Shown: in pieces, positions 17,464 through 26,192 of the stretch | Numbering within the stretch: the first letter of the stretch is position 1 | Layout: each line of letters opens with the position of its first letter | Translations under genes and position numbers: made by a program | Notes under the pieces: model-generated | Database searches by the model: none | Seen by the model: only the letters and a program-made list of their open reading frames with translations | What the model was told of the DNA's origin: nothing | Source: Piscinibacter sp. HJYY11 | GTDB taxonomy: Bacteria; Pseudomonadota; Gammaproteobacteria; Burkholderiales; Burkholderiaceae_C | Reading direction: 5' to 3' | NCBI RefSeq assembly: GCF_016735515.1 | Contig: NZ_JAERQZ010000001.1 | Location: 62,001-126,000 of the forward strand | DNA length: 64,000 nucleotides

Positions 17464-18417
17464 ATGAGCATCCGGATCGGTACTGCCTCCTGGTCGCACC
17501 CTGCGCTCATCGACACCGGGCGCTTCTATCCGTCGGAGCACATGAGCGCCGAAGAGCGGCTGCGCTTCTATGCCATGCAGTTCCCGCTGGTCGAAGTCGA
17601 CTCGAGCTTCTATGCGATGACGCCACCTTCCATGGCGCATCAATGGGCGCAGAGGACACCCAACGACTTCGTCATGAACGTGAAGGCGTTCAGGCTCTTC
17701 ACTGGCCACCAGACCTCGCCCCAGGCGCTTCCGGCGGATGTGCGCGACGCGCTCCCCGTCGCCCTGCGCGACAAGTCCATCCTGTACTACCGCGATGTGC
17801 CGCCGGAGCTGCGCGACGTGCTGTGGGCGCGCTTCGTCGACGGCATCGCGCCGCTTCGGCACGCAGGCAGGCTTGGCCTGGTGCATTTCCAGTTTGCGCC
17901 CTGGGTCGTCCGCAACCGGGCCGGCCGGGCGCATGTTGCGCATTGCGTCGAGCGCATGCCGGGTCACACGGTCAGCGTGGAGTTCCGCAACTTCAGCTGG
18001 TTCGATGGCGTGAACGCACGGGACACGATGGCCTTGCAGCGCGCGCTCGGGGTGGTGCACACGATCGTCGACGAGCCGCAGGGGTTTGCGAACTGCGTTC
18101 CGTCCATCTGGGAGGTCACCCATGGCACGCATGCGCTGGTGCGCATGCACGGTCGCAATGAACACACCTGGAACCACCACGGCGCGAGCTCGTCAGGACG
18201 GTTCAACTACCGGTACGACGATGCAGAGCTCGAAGGTCTTGCTGCGCAGATCGCAAAGCTCGACGCTCCTTCTCTCAACCTTCACGTGGTCATGAACAAC
18301 AACGCGGAAGACTTTGCACAGGCGAACGGGCGACAGCTGTTCGAGACGCTGCAGGCCTATGGCGCCGACGTGGTGCTGCCGTCTTCCATCCCCTCCGCAC
18401 AACGTCACGCCGCCTAG
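17464..18417 (+). CDS. DUF72 (YecE-like) protein
   Basis: This is a roughly 317-residue TIM-barrel-type DUF72 protein. The N-terminus has the family hallmark RIGTASWSHPALIDTGRFYP and FPLVEVDSSFYAM. Later motifs are VEFRNFSW, TIVDEPQ and the C-terminal NNNAEDFAQANG, which corresponds to the usual 'fNNh..g.A..nA..l'. The biochemical role of DUF72 is not established. ATG 17464 was chosen because the two earlier ATGs (17437, 17452) lie in or beside the LexA box. The shared SOS promoter with a helicase suggests a DNA-damage connection. Confidence 0.88.
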   Translation: MSIRIGTASWSHPALIDTGRFYPSEHMSAEERLRFYAMQFPLVEVDSSFYAMTPPSMAHQWAQRTPNDFVMNVKAFRLFTGHQTSPQALPADVRDALPVALRDKSILYYRDVPPELRDVLWARFVDGIAPLRHAGRLGLVHFQFAPWVVRNRAGRAHVAHCVERMPGHTVSVEFRNFSWFDGVNARDTMALQRALGVVHTIVDEPQGFANCVPSIWEVTHGTHALVRMHGRNEHTWNHHGASSSGRFNYRYDDAELEGLAAQIAKLDAPSLNLHVVMNNNAEDFAQANGRQLFETLQAYGADVVLPSSIPSAQRHAA

Positions 18418-18470
18418 GTCAGGGCACGGGCCTCGCCTGCCAGACGGGCGGGCGGGCGCACAATCGGCGG

Positions 18471-20405
18471 GTGATGACACCCCAGCAACGAACCTCCGCG
18501 GACCTCGAGACAGAACACCGCTTCCAGACGCTGTTCGAGCAGGCACCCTTCAGCGTGCAGCTGCTCTCGCTCGATGGACGCACCTTGCGCGTCAACCAGG
18601 CATGGAAGGATCTGTGGGCGAGCCAGGAAGGCGATCCGCTCCTGGAGTTCGTGCTCTCCGACTACAACATGCTCACCGACCCCCAGCTCGAGGCCAAGGG
18701 CGTCACGCCGCTGCTGAGGCGGGCGTTTGCTGGTGAGGCAGTGCGGTTGCCAACGATCCTGTATGACCCGAAAGCGCTCGGCAAGCCGGGCGCCTCGCGG
18801 TGGGTGGAGGCCACAGCGCGTCCCATCAAAAATGACGAGGGTCGCGTGCTGGAGGTGATGCTCATCCACGAGGACGTGACGGGTCGCGTTCTCGCCGACC
18901 AGGAACTCCGGGCCAGCGAAGAACATTTCAGGACCATTGCCGATGCCATCCCGCAAATGGTCTGGTCGACGCGCCCGGATGGTTACCACGACTACTACAA
19001 CCGGCAGTGGTACGAATTCACCGGCGTGCCCCGGAATTCGACGGACGGCGAATCCTGGAATGGGATGTTCCACCCCGACGATCAGGATCGGGCCTGGGAA
19101 ACCTGGCGGCGCAGCCTGTCCACTGGCGAAACCTACGAGATCGAATACCGACTGCGACATCGATCGGGGCAATACCGGTGGGTCCTCGGGCGGGCACTGC
19201 CGATTCGCGACGACGGCGGGCAGATCATCCGCTGGATGGGCACCTGCACGGACATCGATGAACAGAAGCGCGTGCGAGACGAGCTCCTGGCGACCAATCG
19301 GCGAAAGGACGACTTCCTGGCGATGCTGGCGCACGAGCTGCGCAATCCGCTCGCGCCGATCAGCACCGCGGCCCACCTGCTGAAGACCGCACCGCATGAC
19401 GCGTCACGGGTCGAGCGCTCGGCCGCCATCATCGACCGCCAGGTGCGGCACATGAGAGCACTGGTGGATGACCTGCTGGACGTCTCGCGCGTCACGCGCG
19501 GGTTGGTCGAGCTAGAGAAGCTACCGGTGGAAATGAAGGGCGTGGTGGCGAGCGCCATCGAGCAGGTACGTCCGTTGGTCGACTCGCGCGGCCATCAGCT
19601 GACCACGCGCATGGCGTCGGGTGACATCCACATCCTGGGAGACCGCACGCGGCTGGTTCAGGTGGTGGCCAACCTCTTGAACAACGCCGCCAAGTACACG
19701 CCATCGAACGGCGCCCTTCGCGTGACGCTGGAGGTGGGCGATCGCCTGACCATCAGCGTCGTCGACTCTGGCATCGGCATCGATGCGCACCTGCTTCCTC
19801 ATGTGTTCGATCTGTTCGCGCAGGGCGAGCGCACGCCAGACCGCTCGCAGGGCGGCCTGGGGCTCGGGTTGGCGCTGGTCAAGACCCTGGTCGAGCTCCA
19901 CGGTGGCAGCGTGCGCGCCGAAAGCGCGGGCCCATTGAAGGGGAGCAGCTTCATCGTGTCGCTCCCGCTTCTGGACTCGGACCGCCTGCTTGGAAACGCA
20001 CCCGCAGCCCGTGCGGAACCTGCGGCTGCCGCGCGGGCCCTGCGGGTGCTGGTCGTTGACGACAACCGGGACGCGGCGGAGACCCTGAGTCTCTTCCTCG
20101 AAAGCCTGGGGCACACGGTCATCGTGGAGCAAGATCCCATGCGAGCCATCTCCACGGCTCGGCACGACATCGACGTCTACGTCCTCGACATCGGGCTCCC
20201 GGGCCTCGACGGCTACGAACTCGCCGAGCGGATCAGGAAGCAGGCTGGCGGCAGGCCGGCGACCTATGTCGCGCTCACGGGCTACGGAAGCGATGTCGAC
20301 CGACAGCGTGGTGCGGCGGCGGGATTCGATCATTACTTCGTCAAGCCGGCAGATCTGGCAGAGCTGTCGCAGGTGGTTGCATGCTCTGTGCCGCACGCGT
20401 CGTAG
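18471..20405 (+). CDS. PAS-domain hybrid sensor histidine kinase with receiver
   Basis: The 644-residue protein has no membrane segment. Two PAS/PAC modules occupy about 15-145 (FEQAPFSVQLLSLDGRTLRV) and 150-275 (WYEFTGVPRNS, EIEYRLRHRSGQYRWVLGRA). The HisKA domain has the H-box FLAMLAHELRNPLAPI with phospho-acceptor His288. The HATPase domain has NLLNNAAKYTP and GGLGLGLALVKTLVE (about 400-505). A C-terminal receiver (about 525-635) has VLVVDDNRDAAET, phospho-acceptor D in YVLDIGLPGLDG and ALTGYG. The receiver has no attached output domain, so the signal must pass to another protein. It is a close paralogue of the kinase at 23842 over the catalytic half. Confidence 0.93.
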   Translation: MMTPQQRTSADLETEHRFQTLFEQAPFSVQLLSLDGRTLRVNQAWKDLWASQEGDPLLEFVLSDYNMLTDPQLEAKGVTPLLRRAFAGEAVRLPTILYDPKALGKPGASRWVEATARPIKNDEGRVLEVMLIHEDVTGRVLADQELRASEEHFRTIADAIPQMVWSTRPDGYHDYYNRQWYEFTGVPRNSTDGESWNGMFHPDDQDRAWETWRRSLSTGETYEIEYRLRHRSGQYRWVLGRALPIRDDGGQIIRWMGTCTDIDEQKRVRDELLATNRRKDDFLAMLAHELRNPLAPISTAAHLLKTAPHDASRVERSAAIIDRQVRHMRALVDDLLDVSRVTRGLVELEKLPVEMKGVVASAIEQVRPLVDSRGHQLTTRMASGDIHILGDRTRLVQVVANLLNNAAKYTPSNGALRVTLEVGDRLTISVVDSGIGIDAHLLPHVFDLFAQGERTPDRSQGGLGLGLALVKTLVELHGGSVRAESAGPLKGSSFIVSLPLLDSDRLLGNAPAARAEPAAAARALRVLVVDDNRDAAETLSLFLESLGHTVIVEQDPMRAISTARHDIDVYVLDIGLPGLDGYELAERIRKQAGGRPATYVALTGYGSDVDRQRGAAAGFDHYFVKPADLAELSQVVACSVPHAS

Positions 20406-20558
20406 TTCGGCAGCGACGGTGTGAGATCTGATCGGCCGTCCTTGGGGCCTGCGGCGCAGGCGTGGAACTCCCGGCCGTTGGCACGAAGGCAGAAGTCTTT
20501 GATCTTATGGTGACTCACCGGCCATCCCCCTGCCTCGGCGCAGGAGGGGGCGCGGTCC

Positions 20559-21236
20559 TCAGTCGTTGAAGCCGACGAAAACTGCAGCGTCGGCGACGCT
20601 CTTGCGTTCGGACACCACCGCGTTGGCGGGAAACGTCTCGTCGGGCCACCCGAGCGCAATGCTTTTCATGATCACCTGGTCGTCCGCGATGCCCGCGTGT
20701 TCGCGCACCACCGGAGACTGCATGATCCCCTGGCTGTTGATGACACAGCCCAGGCCGCGCGACCAGGCCGCGTTGACGAGCGCCGTGGTCACGGCACCGC
20801 AGTCGAAAGGGGTGTCGTCGCTTCCATCGAGCACACCGTCATAGGTGACGATGATGCAGACAGGTGCATCGAACTGGCGGAATCCGCGCATCACCCAGTC
20901 CTGGCGCTTTGCCTGATCATCCCGAGCGATGCCCATCGCAGTGAACAGTTGCTTGGCCACACCGACCTGACGCTCGCGATGCTGAGCCGCAAATGGCTGA
21001 CCGATGCGGAACTCGCGCGACTGCGGCACGCCGGCGGCCATTCGTTCCGTATTGCCCTTGCGGATGCGCTCGAGCGGCTCACCTGTGATGACGTAGAAGT
21101 TCCAGGGTTGCGTGTTCATCGACGACGGTGCCCGCATGGCGAGCGTGATGATTTCCTCGATGAGCACGCGCGGCACCGGGTCGGGCTTGTAGCCGCGAAT
21201 GCTGCGGCGGCCCAGGATGACATTGTCGAACTCCAT
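20559..21236 (-). CDS. Nitroreductase-family flavoprotein
   Basis: The roughly 225-residue enzyme begins MEFDNVILGRRSIRGYKPDP and continues IIEEIITLAMRAPSSMNTQPWNF-like, the FMN-binding signature of NfsB/FrbA-type nitroreductases (shown here: LAMRAPSSMNTQPWNFYVIT). A later GLGCVINSQGIM and IALGWPDETFPAN match the FMN contact and C-terminal parts. It should reduce nitro or quinone substrates with NAD(P)H. ATG 21236 was preferred to an in-frame GTG nine bases upstream. It stands alone between a kinase and the DUF3616 gene. Confidence 0.92.
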   Translation of the reverse strand: MEFDNVILGRRSIRGYKPDPVPRVLIEEIITLAMRAPSSMNTQPWNFYVITGEPLERIRKGNTERMAAGVPQSREFRIGQPFAAQHRERQVGVAKQLFTAMGIARDDQAKRQDWVMRGFRQFDAPVCIIVTYDGVLDGSDDTPFDCGAVTTALVNAAWSRGLGCVINSQGIMQSPVVREHAGIADDQVIMKSIALGWPDETFPANAVVSERKSVADAAVFVGFND

Positions 21237-21456
21237 GCTGTTCACATGACGGGCGATGTTGCGGGAGTGCGATGGTAGGAGCCGCTCTACGCCGGCGCTG
21301 TCGCTCGGACGTCACGCCGTGCTTCAGGCCCGTCCGATCGCTTTCCCAGGGTTTGGCGCCGCCGAGTCGGTCGACCCATCCGTTTCCGCCTCGTCCGGAC
21401 TTGCGAAATGGCCCTGCAGCGCCGATGCAGCGCTCGACGACGATGCCGTGAATCCG

Positions 21457-22617
21457 TCAGGTGCTGCGCGTCGAGCTCGGGCGACGCGATGACCGCTCGT
21501 TGTTCGCGTCGTCGCTGGCATCGAGGCTCTCTCCGCGGCGTAGCAGGTCGCCAAACACCGTGCCCGAGTCAGGACGCCTCCTGGCGCTCGGTGAGTCGTA
21601 CAGCACGAGCCACCCAGCGCCGCTTGAAAGCAGCCCCTCGGGGAGTTCACAGAAGGCTTCGGCCCTGTCGTGGCCGGGCGAATGTGGCAGCTCGACTTCC
21701 TCGGCCAGCTCGTGCTCGAAGCGCATTGGCTGGCCATTCAGGTCGAGCGTCTGGCGCGCCTGCTTCCAGCGGAACAGCCGCACCTCGCCGTCCAGCACCA
21801 TGGTCGGGCCGGCGAGCAGGAAGAGGTCGTCTCCATCGAAGGTGAGGTCGCGCACGCCGAGGCCGCCCAACTGCAGGAAATGCTTGCGCAGCAGGGTGCC
21901 TTCGTCGTCGAGAGGCGCAAGGTGCAGCCACTTGCCGCCTGCCTCGATGGCCACTTCGAGCAGCAGCGTCCACCCACGCAGCACAGGGCCGCGCAGCCCG
22001 AGCAGCAGGCGGTTGCCGTTGACCGCGAGACCCTCGATGTCGAAGCCGTTGTCTTTTCCCGGGATGTGGAGGAACGGCGCGAGGTGCGGGTCTTCCGTCA
22101 GCAGGTCCACCAGGCCGTTGCGCTTGGCGTCTCCCTTGAGGCGCATGGCACGCCGCCCATCGGCGGCTTCGGCCACGAGGCGTGGCATGCCGGACGCATC
22201 CCACTCGATGGGCACCCGCGCCAGCAGTCGACGGTTGCCGTCGAGTTCGACGCAGGCCAGGCGCTTGGCGTTGGCACCGTCCGACCGGGCGGCCTTCGCG
22301 TTCTTGCGCTTCAAGCCATGCGAGCCGACGAGCCAGAGCCACCCGTCACAGACGGCCATGCCTTCGAGATCGGCTTCGTCGTCTGCGTCACCCGGCAATT
22401 CCAGCAGGGCCGACAGCGGAAACGACCTTGCTCGCACGTAGTGCAGCGCCTCCCCGCTGACCGGGGCTTGGCGCTGCATTAGCTCGACAGCCGCCGCCTC
22501 GTCGCCCACCACCCACAGCCATTCGCCGCTGAATGCCGCACCTGAAAGGTTGATGCAGGCCAGGCTGTCCGCATCGAATTCGAGGCGCACACCATGTGGG
22601 ATGAGGGTTTTTTCCAT
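21457..22617 (-). CDS. DUF3616-domain protein
   Basis: The 386-residue protein has a repeated beta-propeller-like rhythm: FSGEWLWVVGDE, LEGMAVCDGWLWLVGSHGLK, DIEGLAVNGNRLLLGLRGPV and VRDLTFDGDDLFLLAGPT. These 'eG.a..g..L.lg.R' repeats are typical of DUF3616, whose role is unknown. There is no signal peptide. The C-terminal 35 residues are serine/arginine rich and look disordered. ATG 22617 was chosen because similarity starts there and the upstream extension is low complexity. Confidence 0.85.
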   Translation of the reverse strand: MEKTLIPHGVRLEFDADSLACINLSGAAFSGEWLWVVGDEAAAVELMQRQAPVSGEALHYVRARSFPLSALLELPGDADDEADLEGMAVCDGWLWLVGSHGLKRKNAKAARSDGANAKRLACVELDGNRRLLARVPIEWDASGMPRLVAEAADGRRAMRLKGDAKRNGLVDLLTEDPHLAPFLHIPGKDNGFDIEGLAVNGNRLLLGLRGPVLRGWTLLLEVAIEAGGKWLHLAPLDDEGTLLRKHFLQLGGLGVRDLTFDGDDLFLLAGPTMVLDGEVRLFRWKQARQTLDLNGQPMRFEHELAEEVELPHSPGHDRAEAFCELPEGLLSSGAGWLVLYDSPSARRRPDSGTVFGDLLRRGESLDASDDANNERSSRRPSSTRST

Positions 22618-22702
22618 GGGTTGGTTCTTGTCGTGTCGGGAGGTCGGTGCGGCGTCCACGCCGCCCATGGGCGGCCGCTGGCCAATATTTCAAGACGGTG
22701 TG

Positions 22703-23710
22703 TCAGTCGGCCACCGGCGGCTGCGCGTAAGGGGCAAGGTACCTGCCGACGATATCGACCGTCGAGGCGTTTCCCAGCTTCGCCCCATGGCTCTTCAACC
22801 ACTGCTCGCATGCCTCGCTGCCGGCCAGTCGGAGCCGCTCGAACAGGACCCGGCTGACCGTTCGCTTGACCGACGGTTCGCTCTGCTCTTGGCTCCCAGT
22901 GTCATCGAGACTCACGACATGCAGGCGGACGTCCGCACCTCGCGCGGTGCGATTGACGATGTCGAGGGCGCGCAGCTCACTGATCAGCCCGTTGATGGAA
23001 GCGGTCTCGTTGATGCGATTCAAGATGTTCTTGGCCGTCGTTGGCCTCTCTGGCCTATTGAGCGGCGTCAGCTCGACCAGAAGGATGTCGCAATCCGGCT
23101 CGCGGTGGTACAGCGGCCAGAGATGCGGGTTTGCCGCATAACTTCCATCCCAATAGGCATCTCCTTCAATCTCGACTGCCTGGAAGACGAGCGGTGCGCA
23201 GGACGACGCCAACAGCACGTCGGTGGACAGATGTGGAGCCGAAAACACCCGGGCGCAACCGCTGCGCACGTTCATGGCGTTCACAAACATCGTTCGCTCC
23301 GTAGCGCGATTGAGCGCGTCGAAGTCGATCACTTGCTCGACCACGTAGCGAAGCGGCTCCATCCCCAGGAGGTTGGTTTGATACGGGGAGAGCAGGGGCA
23401 TCGCGTCGTCCCACAGGCCCATGCCCGGCTTGCGCAACGGAAGCAGCAGGAACGTCATCAAAGAGCCCGCCTCTGCGATTTTGGTCCACAGGGACTGCAG
23501 ACTTGCCTTCGCGGCAGTGCGGCTGGTGGCAAGCCCGCTGACCAGCGCAGCGCCATTCAGTGAGCCTGCGCTGCTTCCGCTGACGTGCCCGATGTCGATG
23601 TGCGGCTCATCGAGCAGACGATCGAGTACGCCCCAGGTGAAGGCGCCGTGCGCCCCGCCTCCTTGCAGCGCCAGTTGCAATAAAGGCCGATCGGTGTAGG
23701 TTTTTGGCAT
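22703..23710 (-). CDS. Patatin-like phospholipase
   Basis: From ATG 23710 (AGAGG ribosome binding site) the protein has 335 residues. It shows the patatin triad layout: oxyanion loop LALQGGGAHGAFTWGVL near residue 13, nucleophile elbow SGSSAGSLNG near 45, and the catalytic aspartate in DGSYAANP near 195 (DGS rather than the common DGG). This predicts a Ser-Asp acyl hydrolase of lipids. There is no signal sequence, so it acts in the cytoplasm or is delivered by another route. It diverges from the TTG-started kinase gene. Confidence 0.93.
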   Translation of the reverse strand: MPKTYTDRPLLQLALQGGGAHGAFTWGVLDRLLDEPHIDIGHVSGSSAGSLNGAALVSGLATSRTAAKASLQSLWTKIAEAGSLMTFLLLPLRKPGMGLWDDAMPLLSPYQTNLLGMEPLRYVVEQVIDFDALNRATERTMFVNAMNVRSGCARVFSAPHLSTDVLLASSCAPLVFQAVEIEGDAYWDGSYAANPHLWPLYHREPDCDILLVELTPLNRPERPTTAKNILNRINETASINGLISELRALDIVNRTARGADVRLHVVSLDDTGSQEQSEPSVKRTVSRVLFERLRLAGSEACEQWLKSHGAKLGNASTVDIVGRYLAPYAQPPVAD

Positions 23711-23841
23711 GGTGCCTCTCAATGGCAGGCGGCATGCCATACGTCGCGCGGCACGTGTCGAGTGAGATTGTTCCGACACCGCAGCGGGTGACCTTCCGAG
23801 CGTCGTTGAGAGTACCTTCGAGACATCCAGGAGCCTCTCGA

Positions 23842-25920
23842 TTGCCTTTGCTTCCACCCTCGATCTACAAGGCTGTGTTTGATGGCTCGCCGATTGGCGA
23901 GTACCTGTTGTCGCCCAGCGACGACCCGGTGATCCTGGCGGTCAACGATGCCTTCCTCAAAGCGTCGGCGCGCACGCGCGAAAGCCTGCTCGGACAACAC
24001 CTGTTCGTCGCCTTCCCCGGCAACCCTGACGACACCGGCGACACCGGCGTGGCCGCCCTGCGCGCCTCGCTCGCCCACGTGATCGCAACCGGTCAGTCGC
24101 AGTCGATGGCGCTGCAGCGCTACCCCGTGCGGGTGACGCAACCAGATGGCACCGAGGTCTTTGAGGAGCGGTATTGGCACGCCGTCAACATTCCGATCTT
24201 CGACGGCTCGGGCGAACTGGTGTGCATTGCCCACCGCACCGAAGACGTCACCGAAAGCCAGCGAGTGTCGGAGGCCCTTGCGCGCAGCGCCGATCGACAG
24301 GAGTTTCAGCTGCGGCTGGTGGACCGGCTGCGCCACCTCACATCGCCCGACGACATTGCGGCCGCCGCCACCTCCATGCTCGGGGCCAGGCTCAACATCA
24401 AGCGGGCGACCTATGTCGAGGTGGACGACGTCGCAGGCACCTTCGTCCAGCGGCACTGGGTCGGCGAGTCCGGTGCCGAGCCCGTCTCGGAGAGGCGTCA
24501 CCTGGAGGACTTCGGGGCCGAGATCGTCGCTACGCTGCGGCGCGGCGAGCCGCTCGTCATCGTCGACGTCCGCACCGACCCGCGAACGCGCGAGCAGGCG
24601 GCTGCCTACGCCAACATTGGTGTGCGCTCGAACCTGGCCATACCGCTCGTGAAGGCAGGCCGGCTCACGCTGGTGTTGAGCCTGCAGCACGACGAGCCTC
24701 GGACCTGGCACGACGCCGAGATCGACCTCGCCATCGACGTGGCCGAGCGCACCTGGGCGTCCGCAGAAAACGCGCGCGCGCAGGTCGAGCTGCGCGAGGG
24801 TCACCGCCGCAAGGACGAGTTCCTCGCCATGCTCGCCCACGAGTTGCGCAACCCGCTCGCGCCGATCCGCGTTGCTGCAGAACTGCTGGTGCGCGGCCAG
24901 CTCGACGAGCATCGCCTGCAGAAGACGAGCGCCATCATCGCGCGGCAGGTGCGCCACATGTCCGGCCTGGTCGACGACCTGCTCGACGTGTCTCGCGTTA
25001 CCCGCGGCGTTGTCACGCTCGATGAGTCGCCGCAAGACATGAAGACCGTGCTCGCCAACGCCAGCGAGCAGGTGAGGCCGCTCATGGAGGTCAACCGCCA
25101 CCAGGTGACGCTCGACCTGCCACCCGAAGCCACCTTCGTCTGCGGAGACGGCAAACGGCTCGTCCAGGTGGTCGGCAACCTGCTCATCAACGCCGCGAAG
25201 TTCACGCCACCGGGCGGGCACATCCACATCGGGCTCACCATGAAGGGAGACGAGGTGTTGGTGCGTGTCACGGACGACGGCATCGGCATCCCCAAGGACC
25301 TGCAGCTGCGCATCTTCGATCTCTTCTCGCAGGCCGAGCGATCACCCGACCGGTCGCAAGGGGGCTTGGGGCTCGGCCTGGCGCTGGTCAAGAGCCTGGT
25401 CGAGCAGCACAAGGGCACGGTGTCGGTGTTCAGCGAGGGTGCGGGCACCGGCAGCCGTTTCACCATCTCTCTGCCGCTGCTGAAGTCTCGCAAGCCGTGG
25501 CCCATCTCAGAGGCCGGCGCACCTGAGCCCAGCCCCAGCCGCAGCCTCGACGTGTTGGTCGTCGACGACAACGAAGACGCCGCCGAGACGTTGCGGTTGC
25601 TGCTCGAAGACGCCGGCCATCGTGTGCGCGTTGAGCACGACCCGCACCGGGCGTTGCATGTGTCGGCCGAGCACCCTCCGGAGGTCGGCTTGATCGACAT
25701 CGGCCTGCCGTCGATGGACGGCTACGAGGTCGTGCGACGCCTGCGGGCGCGTGCCGATACAGCGCAGGGGCGATACGTCGCCGTCACTGGCTACGGCCAG
25801 GAGTCAGACCGAAGGCGCGCGCTCGATTCAGGCTTCGATGAGCACATCGTGAAACCGGCTGACCCGCAAACCCTGCTCTCGCTGCTGGCCCGACTTGCAG
25901 GGCAGGGCGGGCGGCGATGA
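23842..25920 (+). CDS. PAS-GAF hybrid sensor histidine kinase with receiver
   Basis: TTG 23842 is proposed as start: AGGAG stands eight bases upstream and the PAS domain begins at once (SIYKAVFDGSPIGEYLLSP). Earlier ATGs overlap the divergent patatin start. The 692-residue product has PAS (about 5-145), GAF (165-310, with NLAIPLVKAGRLTLVLSLQ), HisKA (H-box FLAMLAHELRNPLAPI, His333), HATPase (NLLINAAKFTPPGG, GGLGLGLALVKSLVE) and receiver (VLVVDDNEDAAET, phospho-site in LIDIGLPSMDG, VTGYGQ). There is no membrane segment and no DNA-binding output. The signal is unknown. From HisKA onward it closely parallels the kinase at 18471, so a duplication with exchange of the sensor half is likely. Confidence 0.92.
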   Translation: MPLLPPSIYKAVFDGSPIGEYLLSPSDDPVILAVNDAFLKASARTRESLLGQHLFVAFPGNPDDTGDTGVAALRASLAHVIATGQSQSMALQRYPVRVTQPDGTEVFEERYWHAVNIPIFDGSGELVCIAHRTEDVTESQRVSEALARSADRQEFQLRLVDRLRHLTSPDDIAAAATSMLGARLNIKRATYVEVDDVAGTFVQRHWVGESGAEPVSERRHLEDFGAEIVATLRRGEPLVIVDVRTDPRTREQAAAYANIGVRSNLAIPLVKAGRLTLVLSLQHDEPRTWHDAEIDLAIDVAERTWASAENARAQVELREGHRRKDEFLAMLAHELRNPLAPIRVAAELLVRGQLDEHRLQKTSAIIARQVRHMSGLVDDLLDVSRVTRGVVTLDESPQDMKTVLANASEQVRPLMEVNRHQVTLDLPPEATFVCGDGKRLVQVVGNLLINAAKFTPPGGHIHIGLTMKGDEVLVRVTDDGIGIPKDLQLRIFDLFSQAERSPDRSQGGLGLGLALVKSLVEQHKGTVSVFSEGAGTGSRFTISLPLLKSRKPWPISEAGAPEPSPSRSLDVLVVDDNEDAAETLRLLLEDAGHRVRVEHDPHRALHVSAEHPPEVGLIDIGLPSMDGYEVVRRLRARADTAQGRYVAVTGYGQESDRRRALDSGFDEHIVKPADPQTLLSLLARLAGQGGRR

Positions 25921-26192
25921 CCTTGGAGGACATCGCCGGCCACCGCGGTAGCACGGGTGGCGAGGCTGAATGTCAGCTGGTCGCCTTCCCAGCGTTTCCT
26001 GGACGTGCGCTTGCCTTGAGGAAGCTCGCCGACGAGTTTCGCCAAACGAGGCCTGTTGAGCAGAGGCTCGCGCCCCCGTGTGCCGTTCCAAGAAATGAAC
26101 TGGCCGCTACAGCAGCTCGCTTCAAAAGATCAGAGGAGGCCGAGTCGGCTTCAATTGGAATCGGCACTGCGTCCATGCAGGCGTGAATTGCA

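Noticed and set aside
25921..26192. Possible remnant of a PHA-granule-type small protein on the minus strand (RWEGDQLTFSLA)
   Set aside because: The resemblance covers about 20 residues, the frame overlaps the kinase end and there is no start context.
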